Source: JAHDDY01 sp964549375
GTDB taxonomy: Bacteria > Pseudomonadota > Alphaproteobacteria > Rhodobacterales > Rhodobacteraceae
Length of the DNA stretch: 28,315 bases
Assembly (NCBI GenBank): GCA_964549375.1
Contig: CAZJWF010000033.1
Coordinates: 1 to 28,315 of the forward strand
Reading direction: 5' to 3'
This document shows positions 8,682 through 16,277 of the stretch, in pieces; within the stretch, counting starts at the first letter, position 1; each line of letters begins with the position of its first letter. The notes under the pieces were generated by a model that was not told the origin of the DNA, did no database searches, and saw nothing but the letters and a program-made list of their open reading frames with translations. The position numbers and the translations under genes were made by a program.

Positions 8682-8795
8682 GTTCCGGCCTATGACCGAT
8701 TTTATCAGCGCCTCATTTCAAAGGTTGCCATTGCCGACGTCTCCGCCAGCTTTGTGATGGAAGACATCAAGGATACGACCGCGTTACCAATCTGA
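8682..8795 (+). CDS. Lrp/AsnC family transcriptional regulator, C-terminal fragment
   Basis: Only the last 37 or so residues are visible, from the end of the N run to the TGA at 8793-8795. They include YDRFYQRLISKVAI and a final SFVMEDIKDTTALPI. The pattern 'YDRFY-x-x-L ... VSxSFVMExIK-x-TTALPI' is the C-terminal end of Lrp/AsnC proteins, which bind DNA with an N-terminal helix-turn-helix and sense amino acids or small metabolites with the C-terminal RAM domain. The start and DNA-binding domain are in the gap. The gene faces tmm and shares a bidirectional-looking hairpin with it. Its position between two methylamine genes makes it a candidate regulator of them, which is inference. Confidence 0.75.
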   Translation, partial: VPAYDRFYQRLISKVAIADVSASFVMEDIKDTTALPI

Positions 8796-8804
8796 ACGCG
8801 TGAC

Positions 8805-8832
8805 AAAAAAGCCCCGGCTGATGAGCCGGGGC
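8805..8832 (-). terminator. Rho-independent terminator of tmm
   Basis: A 9-bp GC-rich stem (8811-8819 with 8824-8832, loop of 4 bases) is followed on the - strand by six Ts (8810-8805). It lies 35 bases past the tmm stop and 16 bases past the regulator's stop. The T-run is on the tmm side, although the stem could also slow transcription from the left. Confidence 0.85.
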
Positions 8833-8866
8833 CGTGTGTCGTCTGGTTTCAACTACGTCTGGTCGA

Positions 8867-10204
8867 TTAAGTCTGGAGATAGCTTTCCAGCGAGTCGTCC
8901 AATGCGTCTTTCCACGGGGTATGGTGCGCAGGTGCCTGATTGCCGGTCATCGGCGAGACATAGCCGTGGTTGCGGAATTCCATGATCCCTTTCTTCTTGT
9001 GCTTTTTCCATTGGTAGAAAGCGTTGTTCGACGCTTCGATGTCAAAGCTTGGATAATCTGTCTCGTCGATCAGCTCTTTGGTATACGCCCCCTGATAGTC
9101 GATACAGGCGTAATCATCTTCCAGCGCATCCTCGCGGGCAACGCGGTCGTCGATATCGGCCCGCATCGCAGCGGCGTCAGGCATCGAGATTTTGCCCATA
9201 ATTGCATCGCGGGTCCACCATGCTTGCGCGTCAAACATATTGAAGGTGTACCATTGGTCCTGCATCCCCAAATAGAAGAGGTCGGGGTCTTTGATATAGG
9301 CAACGCCTTTATAGAGGTCAGCAGCGGCCAATCGGTTCGCAGTCCGCAGGCGCAGGGCATCTGACATAAATGGGAAGTGGTGGAGATATCCGGTGCAGAG
9401 CAGAATCGCATCGACGTCTTTACTTGTGCCGTCTTTGAAGTGGGCGGTTTTTCCCTCAACCTTCACCAGCGCAGGAACTTCCTGCCAGTTTTCCGGCCAG
9501 TCATAGCCCATTGGCGCGGTGCGGTGAGCGACGGTGATCGACTTCGCGCCATATTTCCAACATTGCGACCCGATGTCTTCTGCTGAATAGGACGTGCCGA
9601 GGATCAGAACGTCTTTGTCTTTGAACTCCAGCGCATCGCGGAAATCATGCGCGTGCATGATCCGGCCTGCGAATGTCTCGAAACCCGGATAGTGCGGCAC
9701 GTTCGGCGTTGAGAAGTGACCGGATGCGACAACGACGTTGTCAAACTCTTCATCACTCTCTGTGTCGTTCACCAGATCATTGACGAGGACGCGGAATTTG
9801 CCATTGGCGTTTTTCTCTACGCGGCGGACCGCGTGGTTGAACTTGATCCAATCACGGATGCCCGCTTTTTTCACGCGGCCTTCAATATAATCAAACAGGA
9901 CGGCGCGTGGTGGATAGGACGCGATGGGCCGACCAAAATGTTCCTCGAAAGTATAGTCAGCGAATTCCAAGCCCTCTTTTGGGCCGTTGGACCACAGGTA
10001 GCGGTACATCGAGCCGTGAACCGCTTCGCCATGCTGATCGAGACCAGTACGCCAAGTGTATTTCCAAAGGCCGCCCCAATCGTCTTGTTTTTCGAAACAG
10101 ACGACTTCGGGGATGTCCTCTCCATTCGCTTTAGCCGACTGAAATGCGCGGAGTTGTGCCAGACCGGACGGACCCGCCCCGATGATTGCAACTCTTTTGG
10201 ACAT
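8867..10204 (-). CDS. tmm: Trimethylamine monooxygenase (bacterial flavin-containing monooxygenase)
   Basis: The protein has 445 aa, the usual length for bacterial Tmm, which uses FAD, NADPH and O2 to turn trimethylamine into trimethylamine N-oxide in the cytoplasm. Features seen: FAD site GAGPSG (9-14), the FMO fingerprint FxGxxxHxxxF as FAGRIMHAHDF (178-188), the NADPH-site stretch LILGTSYSAED (200-210), and SNGPKEG with N73 matching the asparagine needed for catalysis in Methylophaga FMO. WSNGPKEGLEFADYTF and DQWYTFNMFDAQAWW are very typical of marine Tmm. The start at 10204 has CAGGGAG just upstream. Tmm in roseobacters is normally next to TMAO demethylase; here the nearest partners are the dimethylglycine dehydrogenase-like gene and an Lrp-type regulator. 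The family is near certain, and the substrate is very likely trimethylamine. Confidence 0.93.
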   Translation of the reverse strand: MSKRVAIIGAGPSGLAQLRAFQSAKANGEDIPEVVCFEKQDDWGGLWKYTWRTGLDQHGEAVHGSMYRYLWSNGPKEGLEFADYTFEEHFGRPIASYPPRAVLFDYIEGRVKKAGIRDWIKFNHAVRRVEKNANGKFRVLVNDLVNDTESDEEFDNVVVASGHFSTPNVPHYPGFETFAGRIMHAHDFRDALEFKDKDVLILGTSYSAEDIGSQCWKYGAKSITVAHRTAPMGYDWPENWQEVPALVKVEGKTAHFKDGTSKDVDAILLCTGYLHHFPFMSDALRLRTANRLAAADLYKGVAYIKDPDLFYLGMQDQWYTFNMFDAQAWWTRDAIMGKISMPDAAAMRADIDDRVAREDALEDDYACIDYQGAYTKELIDETDYPSFDIEASNNAFYQWKKHKKKGIMEFRNHGYVSPMTGNQAPAHHTPWKDALDDSLESYLQT

Positions 10205-10400
10205 CCATTTTCTCCCTGAGTGTTAATTCGTCGCCCCATGACAACCTGCTCGGCCGCATCAGGGCAAGGGAAACATTCTCGCTTACGCGGGATCGTTCGG
10301 GTGGGGACATGTTTTGGTTAATGCGGGACCACCGAATTTGACCTGTTTTGGCCGTAGCTTTGCATCCTTTACTCTCAACGGAGTGAGAGTGACCCAATAT

Positions 10401-11171
10401 ATGTCAGCACAGCATACTAAAATTAACGACGTAATTGATCTTGGATCAATCGGGTACCGCCCGACCCCAAGTATCGACGATATCGTTTCTGAGAATGCGG
10501 TGCAGGTATCGCTGATCAGCCTCGACGAAATCGACGAGGCGTTGCGTGTTGAGTGGCGTACTTTAAGTAATGCTGCGGGGGCTCCCAATCCGAACTTTGC
10601 ACCGTGGTTCCTAGAACCCGCGATGCGCCACCTCGATTCTTCGCGCGAGGTGAAGTTGGGTTTGTTGCGTTGGGGCACTTCTAAGTTGTTGGTTGGGTTG
10701 GCCCCGCTTGTTTTGAGTAAACGCTACGCGAAAACCCCGCTGAGGCATCTGCGTATTTGGATGCCTCAGCATTGTTTTAACAGCGCGCCGATGATCCGCG
10801 ACGGATTTGAAACCGCTGTGTATGCCGGTCTTTTCGAGTGGTTAGACACACGGCCTTTTGGGGCGAGGTCTCTTCGTTTCCCAAGTTTACCACTCGATCG
10901 CCGCATGTATTTGGCGATGGAAGAGGCATGCGATCTGACCGAGCGCAGCTTTCATGTTCCGAACGTTAACAGGCAAGCCTTGTTAACCGAACAAGATGGT
11001 TCAGACGCGGATCTGCTAGAATTTTGTCTGTGCCGAAATCATCCGCGCGCTGCGGAATGGCAGGTTGAGTGCACGCCAACTGTTAACGTCAAGATTAACG
11101 CCAAACGGTTTTCAGGCGAAACTTTGCTGAGACGGGTGAGGTCGTTGAAAGGCTTAAGAGCAAAAAGATGA
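10401..11171 (+). pseudogene. Truncated CelD/BcsL-type acetyltransferase
   Basis: A frame of 256 codons starts at the ATG at 10401, which is preceded by GGAGTGAGAG. Residues of about 40-190 match the N-terminal half of CelD/BcsL-type GNAT proteins, linked to envelope polysaccharide: a W-x-x-L core, NPNFAPWFLEPAM, LLVGLAPLVL, and LRHLRIWMP with a NSAP turn. The family's C-terminal acetyl-CoA-binding GNAT domain is missing. After about residue 200 the sequence becomes Arg/Lys-rich with no family resemblance and stops 75 bases before the convergent dehydrogenase gene. Out of frame, from about 11029, a different peptide of amidase character appears (see findings). I read this as a 3'-truncated remnant. 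A shorter functional protein cannot be excluded. An in-frame start at 10314 exists but has no better support. Confidence 0.6.
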
Positions 11172-11246
11172 AACGTTCAGGTTAACGATTGGGCCGTTCA
11201 AAGCGCGATCCAGCGAGTAGGGTTTTTAAGATTGACCCTAAACACT

Positions 11247-12554
11247 TTAGTCCGCAGCCTGACCATATCCAATATTCTTTCCGCCGTACCGTCGGACACG
11301 CAAATTGGCTTGTTCGGCATGGCCGACAAAGCCCTCTAGCATACAAAGCCGCGAGCAGTATTCGCCCATCTCGGTTGCCGCCGCGTCGCTGGTGATCTTT
11401 TGGTAGCTGTGTGTCTTAAGGAATTTACCAACCCAAAGCCCGCCAGTGTATCGGCCCGCCTTGCGGGTTGGCAGCGTATGATTGGTGCCGATCACCTTAT
11501 CACCATTCGCAACGTTGGTCCGTGCACCGAGAAAAAGTGCGCCATAGCAGGTCATATTTTCTAAAAACCATTCATCGCGGTCTGTCATGACTTGTACATG
11601 TTCGGAGGCAATGTCATCGGCTACGGCGAGCATTTCATCATAGGTCTCGCAGACAATCACTTCGCCATAATCGTTCCATGATGCGCGGGCTGTCTCAGCC
11701 GTTGGAAGAATGTCGAGTAACCGTTCGACCTCCGCCATCGTCTCAGTGGCAAGCTTGCGTGAGTTCGTGAGCAGCACGGCAGGCGAATTATAGCCATGTT
11801 CAGCCTGCCCCAATAGGTCCGTCGCGCAAAGTTCTGCATCAACGGTGTGATCAGCAATAACCATCGTTTCTGTGGGACCAGCGAACAGATCAATGCCGAC
11901 ACGGCCAAAAAGCTGCCGCTTCGCTTCGGCGACAAACGCATTTCCGGGACCGACCAGCATATGAACGGGGTCAATGGTTTCGGTGCCGAGCGCCATCGCG
12001 CCGACCGCTTGAATACCGCCAAGGACGTAAATCTCGTGCGCGCCGCCCAGCTTCATGGCTGCAACAATCGCGGGATGCGGTTCGCCGTTTTGCGGCGGTG
12101 CAGAGGCAATGATCCGCGGCACCTCTGCGACGCTGGCCGTCAGGACGGACATATGGGCAGAGGCGACCATTGGGAACTTGCCGCCGGGAACATAGCATCC
12201 GACCGATTGGACGGGGATGCTTTTGTGACCCAAGATCACTCCGGGCATCGTTTCAACCTCAATGTCGGTTATTGATGCGCGCTGGGCTTCGGCAAAACTG
12301 CGGATCTGTTTTTGAGCGAATTTGATGTCCTCCATGTCCCTCGCGGACACTTTGGTCATGGCTGCGTCGATCTCTGAATCGGAGAGCCGGAATTGTGCAG
12401 GCGAATAATTGTCGAACTTTTGCGATAAATCGCGCACAGCCGCATCGCCGCGTGCTTCGATTTCAGCGAGCGTGCTTTCGACGACGGCGCGGGTTTTTGC
12501 GTCCTCGTCGGATCGCGCCGCTTCGGTCTTCCCAGTTTTCAGATACTCGATCAT
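11247..12554 (-). CDS. hpsN: Histidinol-dehydrogenase-like sulfopropanediol dehydrogenase
   Basis: This 435-aa HisD-superfamily enzyme keeps the catalytic pieces: Q250 and H253 (LLGQAEHGYNSPA), E318 and H319 (SEHVQVM), and GTNHTLPT. The C-terminal part reads GTNHTLPTRKAGRYTGGLWV then KFLKTHSYQKIT, which is the form found in HpsN-type proteins rather than in true histidinol dehydrogenase. HpsN oxidises (R)-2,3-dihydroxypropane-1-sulfonate to sulfolactate with two NAD+ and is common in marine Rhodobacterales. The start at 12554 (MIEYLKTG) fits the family; a longer frame to 12647 adds a low-complexity, non-conserved leader. HpsO, HpsP and a sulfonate transporter are not in the window. A different HisD-like substrate remains possible, so the symbol is tentative. 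Confidence 0.78.
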   Translation of the reverse strand: MIEYLKTGKTEAARSDEDAKTRAVVESTLAEIEARGDAAVRDLSQKFDNYSPAQFRLSDSEIDAAMTKVSARDMEDIKFAQKQIRSFAEAQRASITDIEVETMPGVILGHKSIPVQSVGCYVPGGKFPMVASAHMSVLTASVAEVPRIIASAPPQNGEPHPAIVAAMKLGGAHEIYVLGGIQAVGAMALGTETIDPVHMLVGPGNAFVAEAKRQLFGRVGIDLFAGPTETMVIADHTVDAELCATDLLGQAEHGYNSPAVLLTNSRKLATETMAEVERLLDILPTAETARASWNDYGEVIVCETYDEMLAVADDIASEHVQVMTDRDEWFLENMTCYGALFLGARTNVANGDKVIGTNHTLPTRKAGRYTGGLWVGKFLKTHSYQKITSDAAATEMGEYCSRLCMLEGFVGHAEQANLRVRRYGGKNIGYGQAAD

Positions 12555-12869
12555 CCTGCGGTCCCCGTGGTTTGTTTCCTGAACAGAGAGCGGGATGACC
12601 GGCAAAATCAAGCTTTGTATTTGCCAAACCGATGAATGCGGTCGCACGGAATGGTCGCGAAAATCAGTTCTTGTATCAACTTAATTTTATTAAAAAAATC
12701 TAATTATAAAGTAATGATTTGAGTAAAATCTAAGTAACTGATTGAATAAATCAAAAAATTAGGAAACATCATATTATTTCCAAGTGTATATATTAGCAAA
12801 TTGTCAGTGTTGATTTGAGTATTTTTATTGAGAAAAACGTTCCTTAAATAGAAAATTGCGGAGCTTACA
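12555..12869 (+). promoter_or_regulatory. AT-rich control region of the DUF11 gene cluster
   Basis: The 315 bases between hpsN and the first DUF11-like gene hold no gene. From about 12675 to 12860 they are strikingly AT-rich: lines 12721-12840 contain 29 G or C in 120 bases (24%). An exact 11-bp direct repeat TGATTTGAGTA occurs at 12715-12725 and 12811-12821, 96 bases apart. TATATATTAG near 12786 could serve as a -10 region. This pattern fits a promoter bound by a nucleoid-associated silencer (MucR/Ros or H-NS type) plus a specific regulator. The factors are inferred, not seen. The part next to 12554 should also hold the hpsN promoter. Confidence 0.5.
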
Positions 12870-13373
12870 GTGAATTTTACAATCCAATATATCGCGAAAG
12901 CGGTGATCATCTGCGTAGCAATCATCCCCACCGCCGCGTTTGCCGAGTTGAAGAGTGAAATGCAGGCGTTTGTCGTCACGACAGATTCCTCGGGTGTCGA
13001 GCAATATGTCGCTGCCGACGCCGTCAAGCCCGGTCAAACGATTGAGTATCGGTTGCAGCATACAAACACCTTTGACAACGCCATTGGTGGTGTTGCCGTC
13101 ACGGGTCCGGTTCCAAACGGAAGCGAACTCATTGTTGAGCAATCTTCGAGCGATGTCTCCGCGACGTTTGAGGTTCGTGGAGAGTTTGACCCTGACCGCG
13201 CCGGCGAAGAATGGTCGACGCTGCCCGCGCAGCGGATTGTCATCCAAGCGGATGGCTCGCGTCTGATTGAAACAGCGAAACCTGAACACTTCACAGCCGT
13301 TCGCTGGGTGCTGGGTGATGCGATGCAAGAAAATGCGTCGGTCAATCATGCCTATCGCGTGCAGGTGAAATAA
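12870..13373 (+). CDS. Small exported DUF11-like domain protein
   Basis: This 167-aa protein starts with GTG at 12870, with GCGGAG 7 bases upstream. It has a signal peptide (hydrophobic stretch AVIICVAIIPTAAFA, cleavage near residue 25), then one beta-rich domain: AADAVKPGQTIEYRLQHTN, GVAVTGPVPNGSEL and, at the end, AVRWVLGDAMQENA and YRVQVK. PG-x-x-I-x-Y followed by N-x-x-x and V-x-x-P-x-P is the core of DUF11/Ig-like repeats. It resembles the last domain of the next protein (DVQAKPGQCIRYQITANNT). It has no membrane anchor, lipobox or sorting signal, so it should be free in the periplasm or outside. It is the first of three genes on the strand, followed by a hairpin and the 896-aa gene. No function is known to me. 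Confidence 0.75.
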   Translation: MNFTIQYIAKAVIICVAIIPTAAFAELKSEMQAFVVTTDSSGVEQYVAADAVKPGQTIEYRLQHTNTFDNAIGGVAVTGPVPNGSELIVEQSSSDVSATFEVRGEFDPDRAGEEWSTLPAQRIVIQADGSRLIETAKPEHFTAVRWVLGDAMQENASVNHAYRVQVK

Positions 13374-13386
13374 CGACTGATGAATC

Positions 13387-13410
13387 GCCCGAGAAATCGG
13401 GCCCTTACTT
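13387..13410 (+). terminator. Hairpin between the first and second DUF11 genes
   Basis: A 6-bp perfect stem GCCCGA/TCGGGC (13387-13392 and 13397-13402) closes a GAAA tetraloop and is followed by CCTTACTTTTC. It could be a partial terminator or an mRNA-stabilising element, since the next gene on the same strand begins 90 bases later. Confidence 0.6.
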
Positions 13411-13493
13411 TTCAAATCTATGGCTTGGCTGGACTGCGGGATTCCGTGGCCGTGGGCGTGCCGTGTCTAATTTTGGACGAGGAGAACTATCCC

Positions 13494-16184
13494 ATGATTA
13501 TCCGTAACCGCTCTATCCGGTTCGGCCTGATGCTGTCCGCAGCGTCTCTAACCGCGTTTGCCAGCTTTGCCGCGGCACCGCCTGCCGGTTCGAAAATCGG
13601 TAACCAAGCGTCAGCGACGTATGTCAATGCGTCGGGCGATACGATTAGTGTGACGTCGAACAAGGTTGAAACCATTGTTCAGCAGGTTGCCGGTCTTACG
13701 CTGGCCACGGACAACTCCGAAACGGTCGCGCCGGGTGGTAAGGTCTTTCTACCGCACACGATCACGAACGATGGTAATGGCACAGATGCGTTTGATCTGA
13801 CCGCGACCGAGACGATCGGCGGACCATTTGATTTCACCAACATCACGATCTTCCCGGATGCGAACTTCGACGGTATTGCGGATAGCACAACGCCGATCAC
13901 CGTGACGCCGACGTTGGCGGCGGGTGAGGCTTTTGGTTTTGTCATCGAAGCGACCGTCCCAAGCGGCGCGCCTGTGGGTGGTTCTGAAACCATCGACGTT
14001 GTGGCGGAAAGCCAGTTCAGCACGACAACGCTGACGACACTGACCTCGACGAATGCGGATACCGTGACGATTTCAGATGGTGCCGTGACCGAGGTGGTCA
14101 AAGCCATGACTGTGGCGGACACATCCGGGGACGGCTTCACCGGTCCGGGGGACACCGTCACCATCACGCTGACCTATTCCAGCACCGGCCTTGCGGCAGC
14201 GGATAATCTGGTCGTGACCGATCAGCTTGATAACTATCTGACATATGTCGGTGGTTCCGGTATTTGGTCTGACTCATCGTCTCTTCTGTCAGACGGTGCC
14301 GATGGGTTTGAGCTGTCAAATGGCAATGGTTTTCAGATCGATTACGGCTATAACGGAACCGATACGGTTGAGTTCCGGGTCGACAGTGTTCCGACGGGCC
14401 GAACGGCAACGGTAACATTTCAAGCGACGATTAATGCAGGTGCTCCGGCAGGTGACATCTCAAACATTGCGACGCAAACGGTCAATGGCGTTCAATTTCC
14501 GCCATCGAACGAAGCGATTGTGACAGTAGACCCGACGTATGCAGTCAGCGCAGCTGATGCGGCGGCATCTACGTTCGCACCGGACCCTGATGGTGCGGCA
14601 AACCTTGATGCCGGAAATACGTCTTCCACCGATGATGACGGCGCGCTCAACGATATTGTTGAGGAAAGTTCGGATGCTTTCCAAGGCGGCCAGATCGTCA
14701 TGGAATTTGTGATTACAAACCACGCGAACGTCACCGATACGATCGACCTGAGCTTCGCCAATGATGCGACGAATGGGTTCCCGGCTGGCACGACATTCCA
14801 ACTGGTCGGTGCCGATGGTGCGACGCCAATTGTTGGCCCGTTTGGACCGCTGGCAACCAGTGCCTCTGACACTGTCAATATCATCGCAACCTTGCCAGCC
14901 AATACTCCGGTCTCTGCCGCTGGAACGACGAATTACGAGGTCGAGGTTACGGCGCAGTCGTCGAATGGCGGATTGCCAAACACTGTCACGGGTGTCTTTA
15001 CTGGCGCTGTTCTGGGAGCGACGGTTGATCTGACGAATACCGGCGGTACCGGACCAAACGAAGGTGTCGGTCCTGGTCCGAATGACGGTTCGACGTTGAT
15101 TACGACGCCAACTGATCCGGGTGTTCCTGTCACCTTCCCGCTGACAGTGACGAATGGCGGTCCAACCGCTGACACCTATGATCTTGCGCTTCCGAACCCG
15201 TTGCCACCGGGCTGGACAGTTGAGTTCCAACTACCCGACGGCACTCCTGTCACCAATACGGGTGTTATCCCCGGCGGTGGGACGCAAGACGTCATCGTTG
15301 TCGTGACGCCGCCTGCTGATGAAGTTCCCGGCGACACGCCAGTCCAAGTCTCCGTGACGTCGCCGACATCGGGCCAAGGTGATACCCTGACCAACGAGGT
15401 GACGGTCAACGAGATCGTTGATCTTGCACTGACCACCGATCAAACGGTGCAGGTTGCACCCGGCGGTGTCGTTGATGTACCGCACGTTCTGACAAACGAA
15501 GGCAATATCGCGATTACGGAAGGATCCATCCTACCGGATGCGACGGGTGGTTTCGATACCTTCAGCGGTACGGTCTTCTGGGATGTAAATGGCGATGGTG
15601 TCGTAGATGCAGGCGACGTCGTCGTTGACAATATCGACGATATTGCGGGCGGTGTCGCACCGGGTGATACGGTTGCGTTGATCCACCGCGTTCAAGTTCC
15701 GTCGAATGGTGCGATTGGTGTCAGCGAGACCGAAACACTGACGTTAAGCTCATCGCTTAACGGCGGTACGAAAACCGACAGCGATACGAGCGACAACGTA
15801 GTCTCCGATACAGTCATTATCGTTTCGGGTGACTTGACTCTCGTGAAGATGCAGGCGGTTGATCCGGCGTGTGATGGTTCGATTGCCGGCTCCTTTGTCA
15901 CCGCTGATGTGCAGGCGAAGCCCGGTCAATGTATCCGTTATCAGATCACCGCTAACAACACCGGCACAGCCGATGCGGATGTGGTGACGATCAAGGATAC
16001 CGTGCCCGGCTTTACCACTTTGACTGAGTGTGGTGGTGCCTGTTCGGTGGCGGTTTCGCCCGCAGGATCGTCTGTCACAATCCAGCCCGTCGAGGGTGCG
16101 GGTGGACCGCTCGAAAGCGCACACGGGACGCTTATCCCCGGTGCGCCAGCGACGCTCGAATTTACCGTCAAGATCGACGAGTAA
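13494..16184 (+). CDS. Large exported DUF11/Ig-repeat surface protein
   Basis: The protein has 896 aa from the ATG at 13494 (GAGGAG about 8 bases upstream). A start at 13380 would place the binding hairpin inside the gene and hide the signal peptide (LMLSAASLTAFASFA). The mature N-terminus has PAG-x-x-I-x-N-x-A-x-ATY (30-45), shared with the next protein. About seven beta-rich DUF11/Ig-like repeats follow, acidic and Thr/Asp-rich, with calcium-loop-like stretches DTSGDGFTGPGD (from 209) and a dockerin-like DVNGDGVVDAGD (from 697), and a domain with NPLPPGWTVEF near 560. The last domain (about 780-896) contains the only four cysteines, likely two disulfides. There is no barrel, LPXTG or type I secretion glycine repeat, so how it is exported past the inner membrane and retained is not visible. 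It is probably a cell-surface or matrix protein working with its two neighbours. Confidence 0.8.
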   Translation: MIIRNRSIRFGLMLSAASLTAFASFAAAPPAGSKIGNQASATYVNASGDTISVTSNKVETIVQQVAGLTLATDNSETVAPGGKVFLPHTITNDGNGTDAFDLTATETIGGPFDFTNITIFPDANFDGIADSTTPITVTPTLAAGEAFGFVIEATVPSGAPVGGSETIDVVAESQFSTTTLTTLTSTNADTVTISDGAVTEVVKAMTVADTSGDGFTGPGDTVTITLTYSSTGLAAADNLVVTDQLDNYLTYVGGSGIWSDSSSLLSDGADGFELSNGNGFQIDYGYNGTDTVEFRVDSVPTGRTATVTFQATINAGAPAGDISNIATQTVNGVQFPPSNEAIVTVDPTYAVSAADAAASTFAPDPDGAANLDAGNTSSTDDDGALNDIVEESSDAFQGGQIVMEFVITNHANVTDTIDLSFANDATNGFPAGTTFQLVGADGATPIVGPFGPLATSASDTVNIIATLPANTPVSAAGTTNYEVEVTAQSSNGGLPNTVTGVFTGAVLGATVDLTNTGGTGPNEGVGPGPNDGSTLITTPTDPGVPVTFPLTVTNGGPTADTYDLALPNPLPPGWTVEFQLPDGTPVTNTGVIPGGGTQDVIVVVTPPADEVPGDTPVQVSVTSPTSGQGDTLTNEVTVNEIVDLALTTDQTVQVAPGGVVDVPHVLTNEGNIAITEGSILPDATGGFDTFSGTVFWDVNGDGVVDAGDVVVDNIDDIAGGVAPGDTVALIHRVQVPSNGAIGVSETETLTLSSSLNGGTKTDSDTSDNVVSDTVIIVSGDLTLVKMQAVDPACDGSIAGSFVTADVQAKPGQCIRYQITANNTGTADADVVTIKDTVPGFTTLTECGGACSVAVSPAGSSVTIQPVEGAGGPLESAHGTLIPGAPATLEFTVKIDE

Positions 16185-16192
16185 GTTTGCAG

Positions 16193-16230
16193 GAATGGGC
16201 CGCGAGAACCGGCCCATTCCCTCTCTCTCT
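16193..16230 (+). terminator. Strong hairpin between the second and third DUF11 genes
   Basis: A perfect 10-bp stem (16193-16202 with 16210-16219, loop CGAGAAC) is followed by CCTCTCTCTCT rather than a T-run. It starts 9 bases after the stop of the 896-aa gene and ends 59 bases before the next ATG. It could set the ratio of the two mRNAs by partial termination or by protecting the upstream message. Confidence 0.65.
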
Positions 16231-16277
16231 AAACAGTTTGCCCTTGAGCGGCAATGTGACCCCTCGGGAGAACTGCA

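Noticed and set aside
8514..8795. Single open frame running through the N block
   Set aside because: The part before the Ns does not resemble an Lrp-type N-terminus, and the gap length is a placeholder, so the two sides cannot be joined into one protein.
11218..11240. Inverted repeat TAGGGT/ACCCTA as an hpsN terminator
   Set aside because: A 6-bp weak stem with an 11-base loop and no clear T-run on the right side; not convincing.
13380..13493. Longer start for the 896-aa protein
   Set aside because: The extension begins at the intergenic hairpin and hides the signal peptide; the ATG at 13494 has a better ribosome binding site and a clean signal peptide.
13679..16217. Several long open frames antisense to the 896-aa gene
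   Set aside because: They mirror the repeat codon pattern (Val/Ser/Thr-rich or Arg-rich translations), lack binding sites and have no family resemblance.
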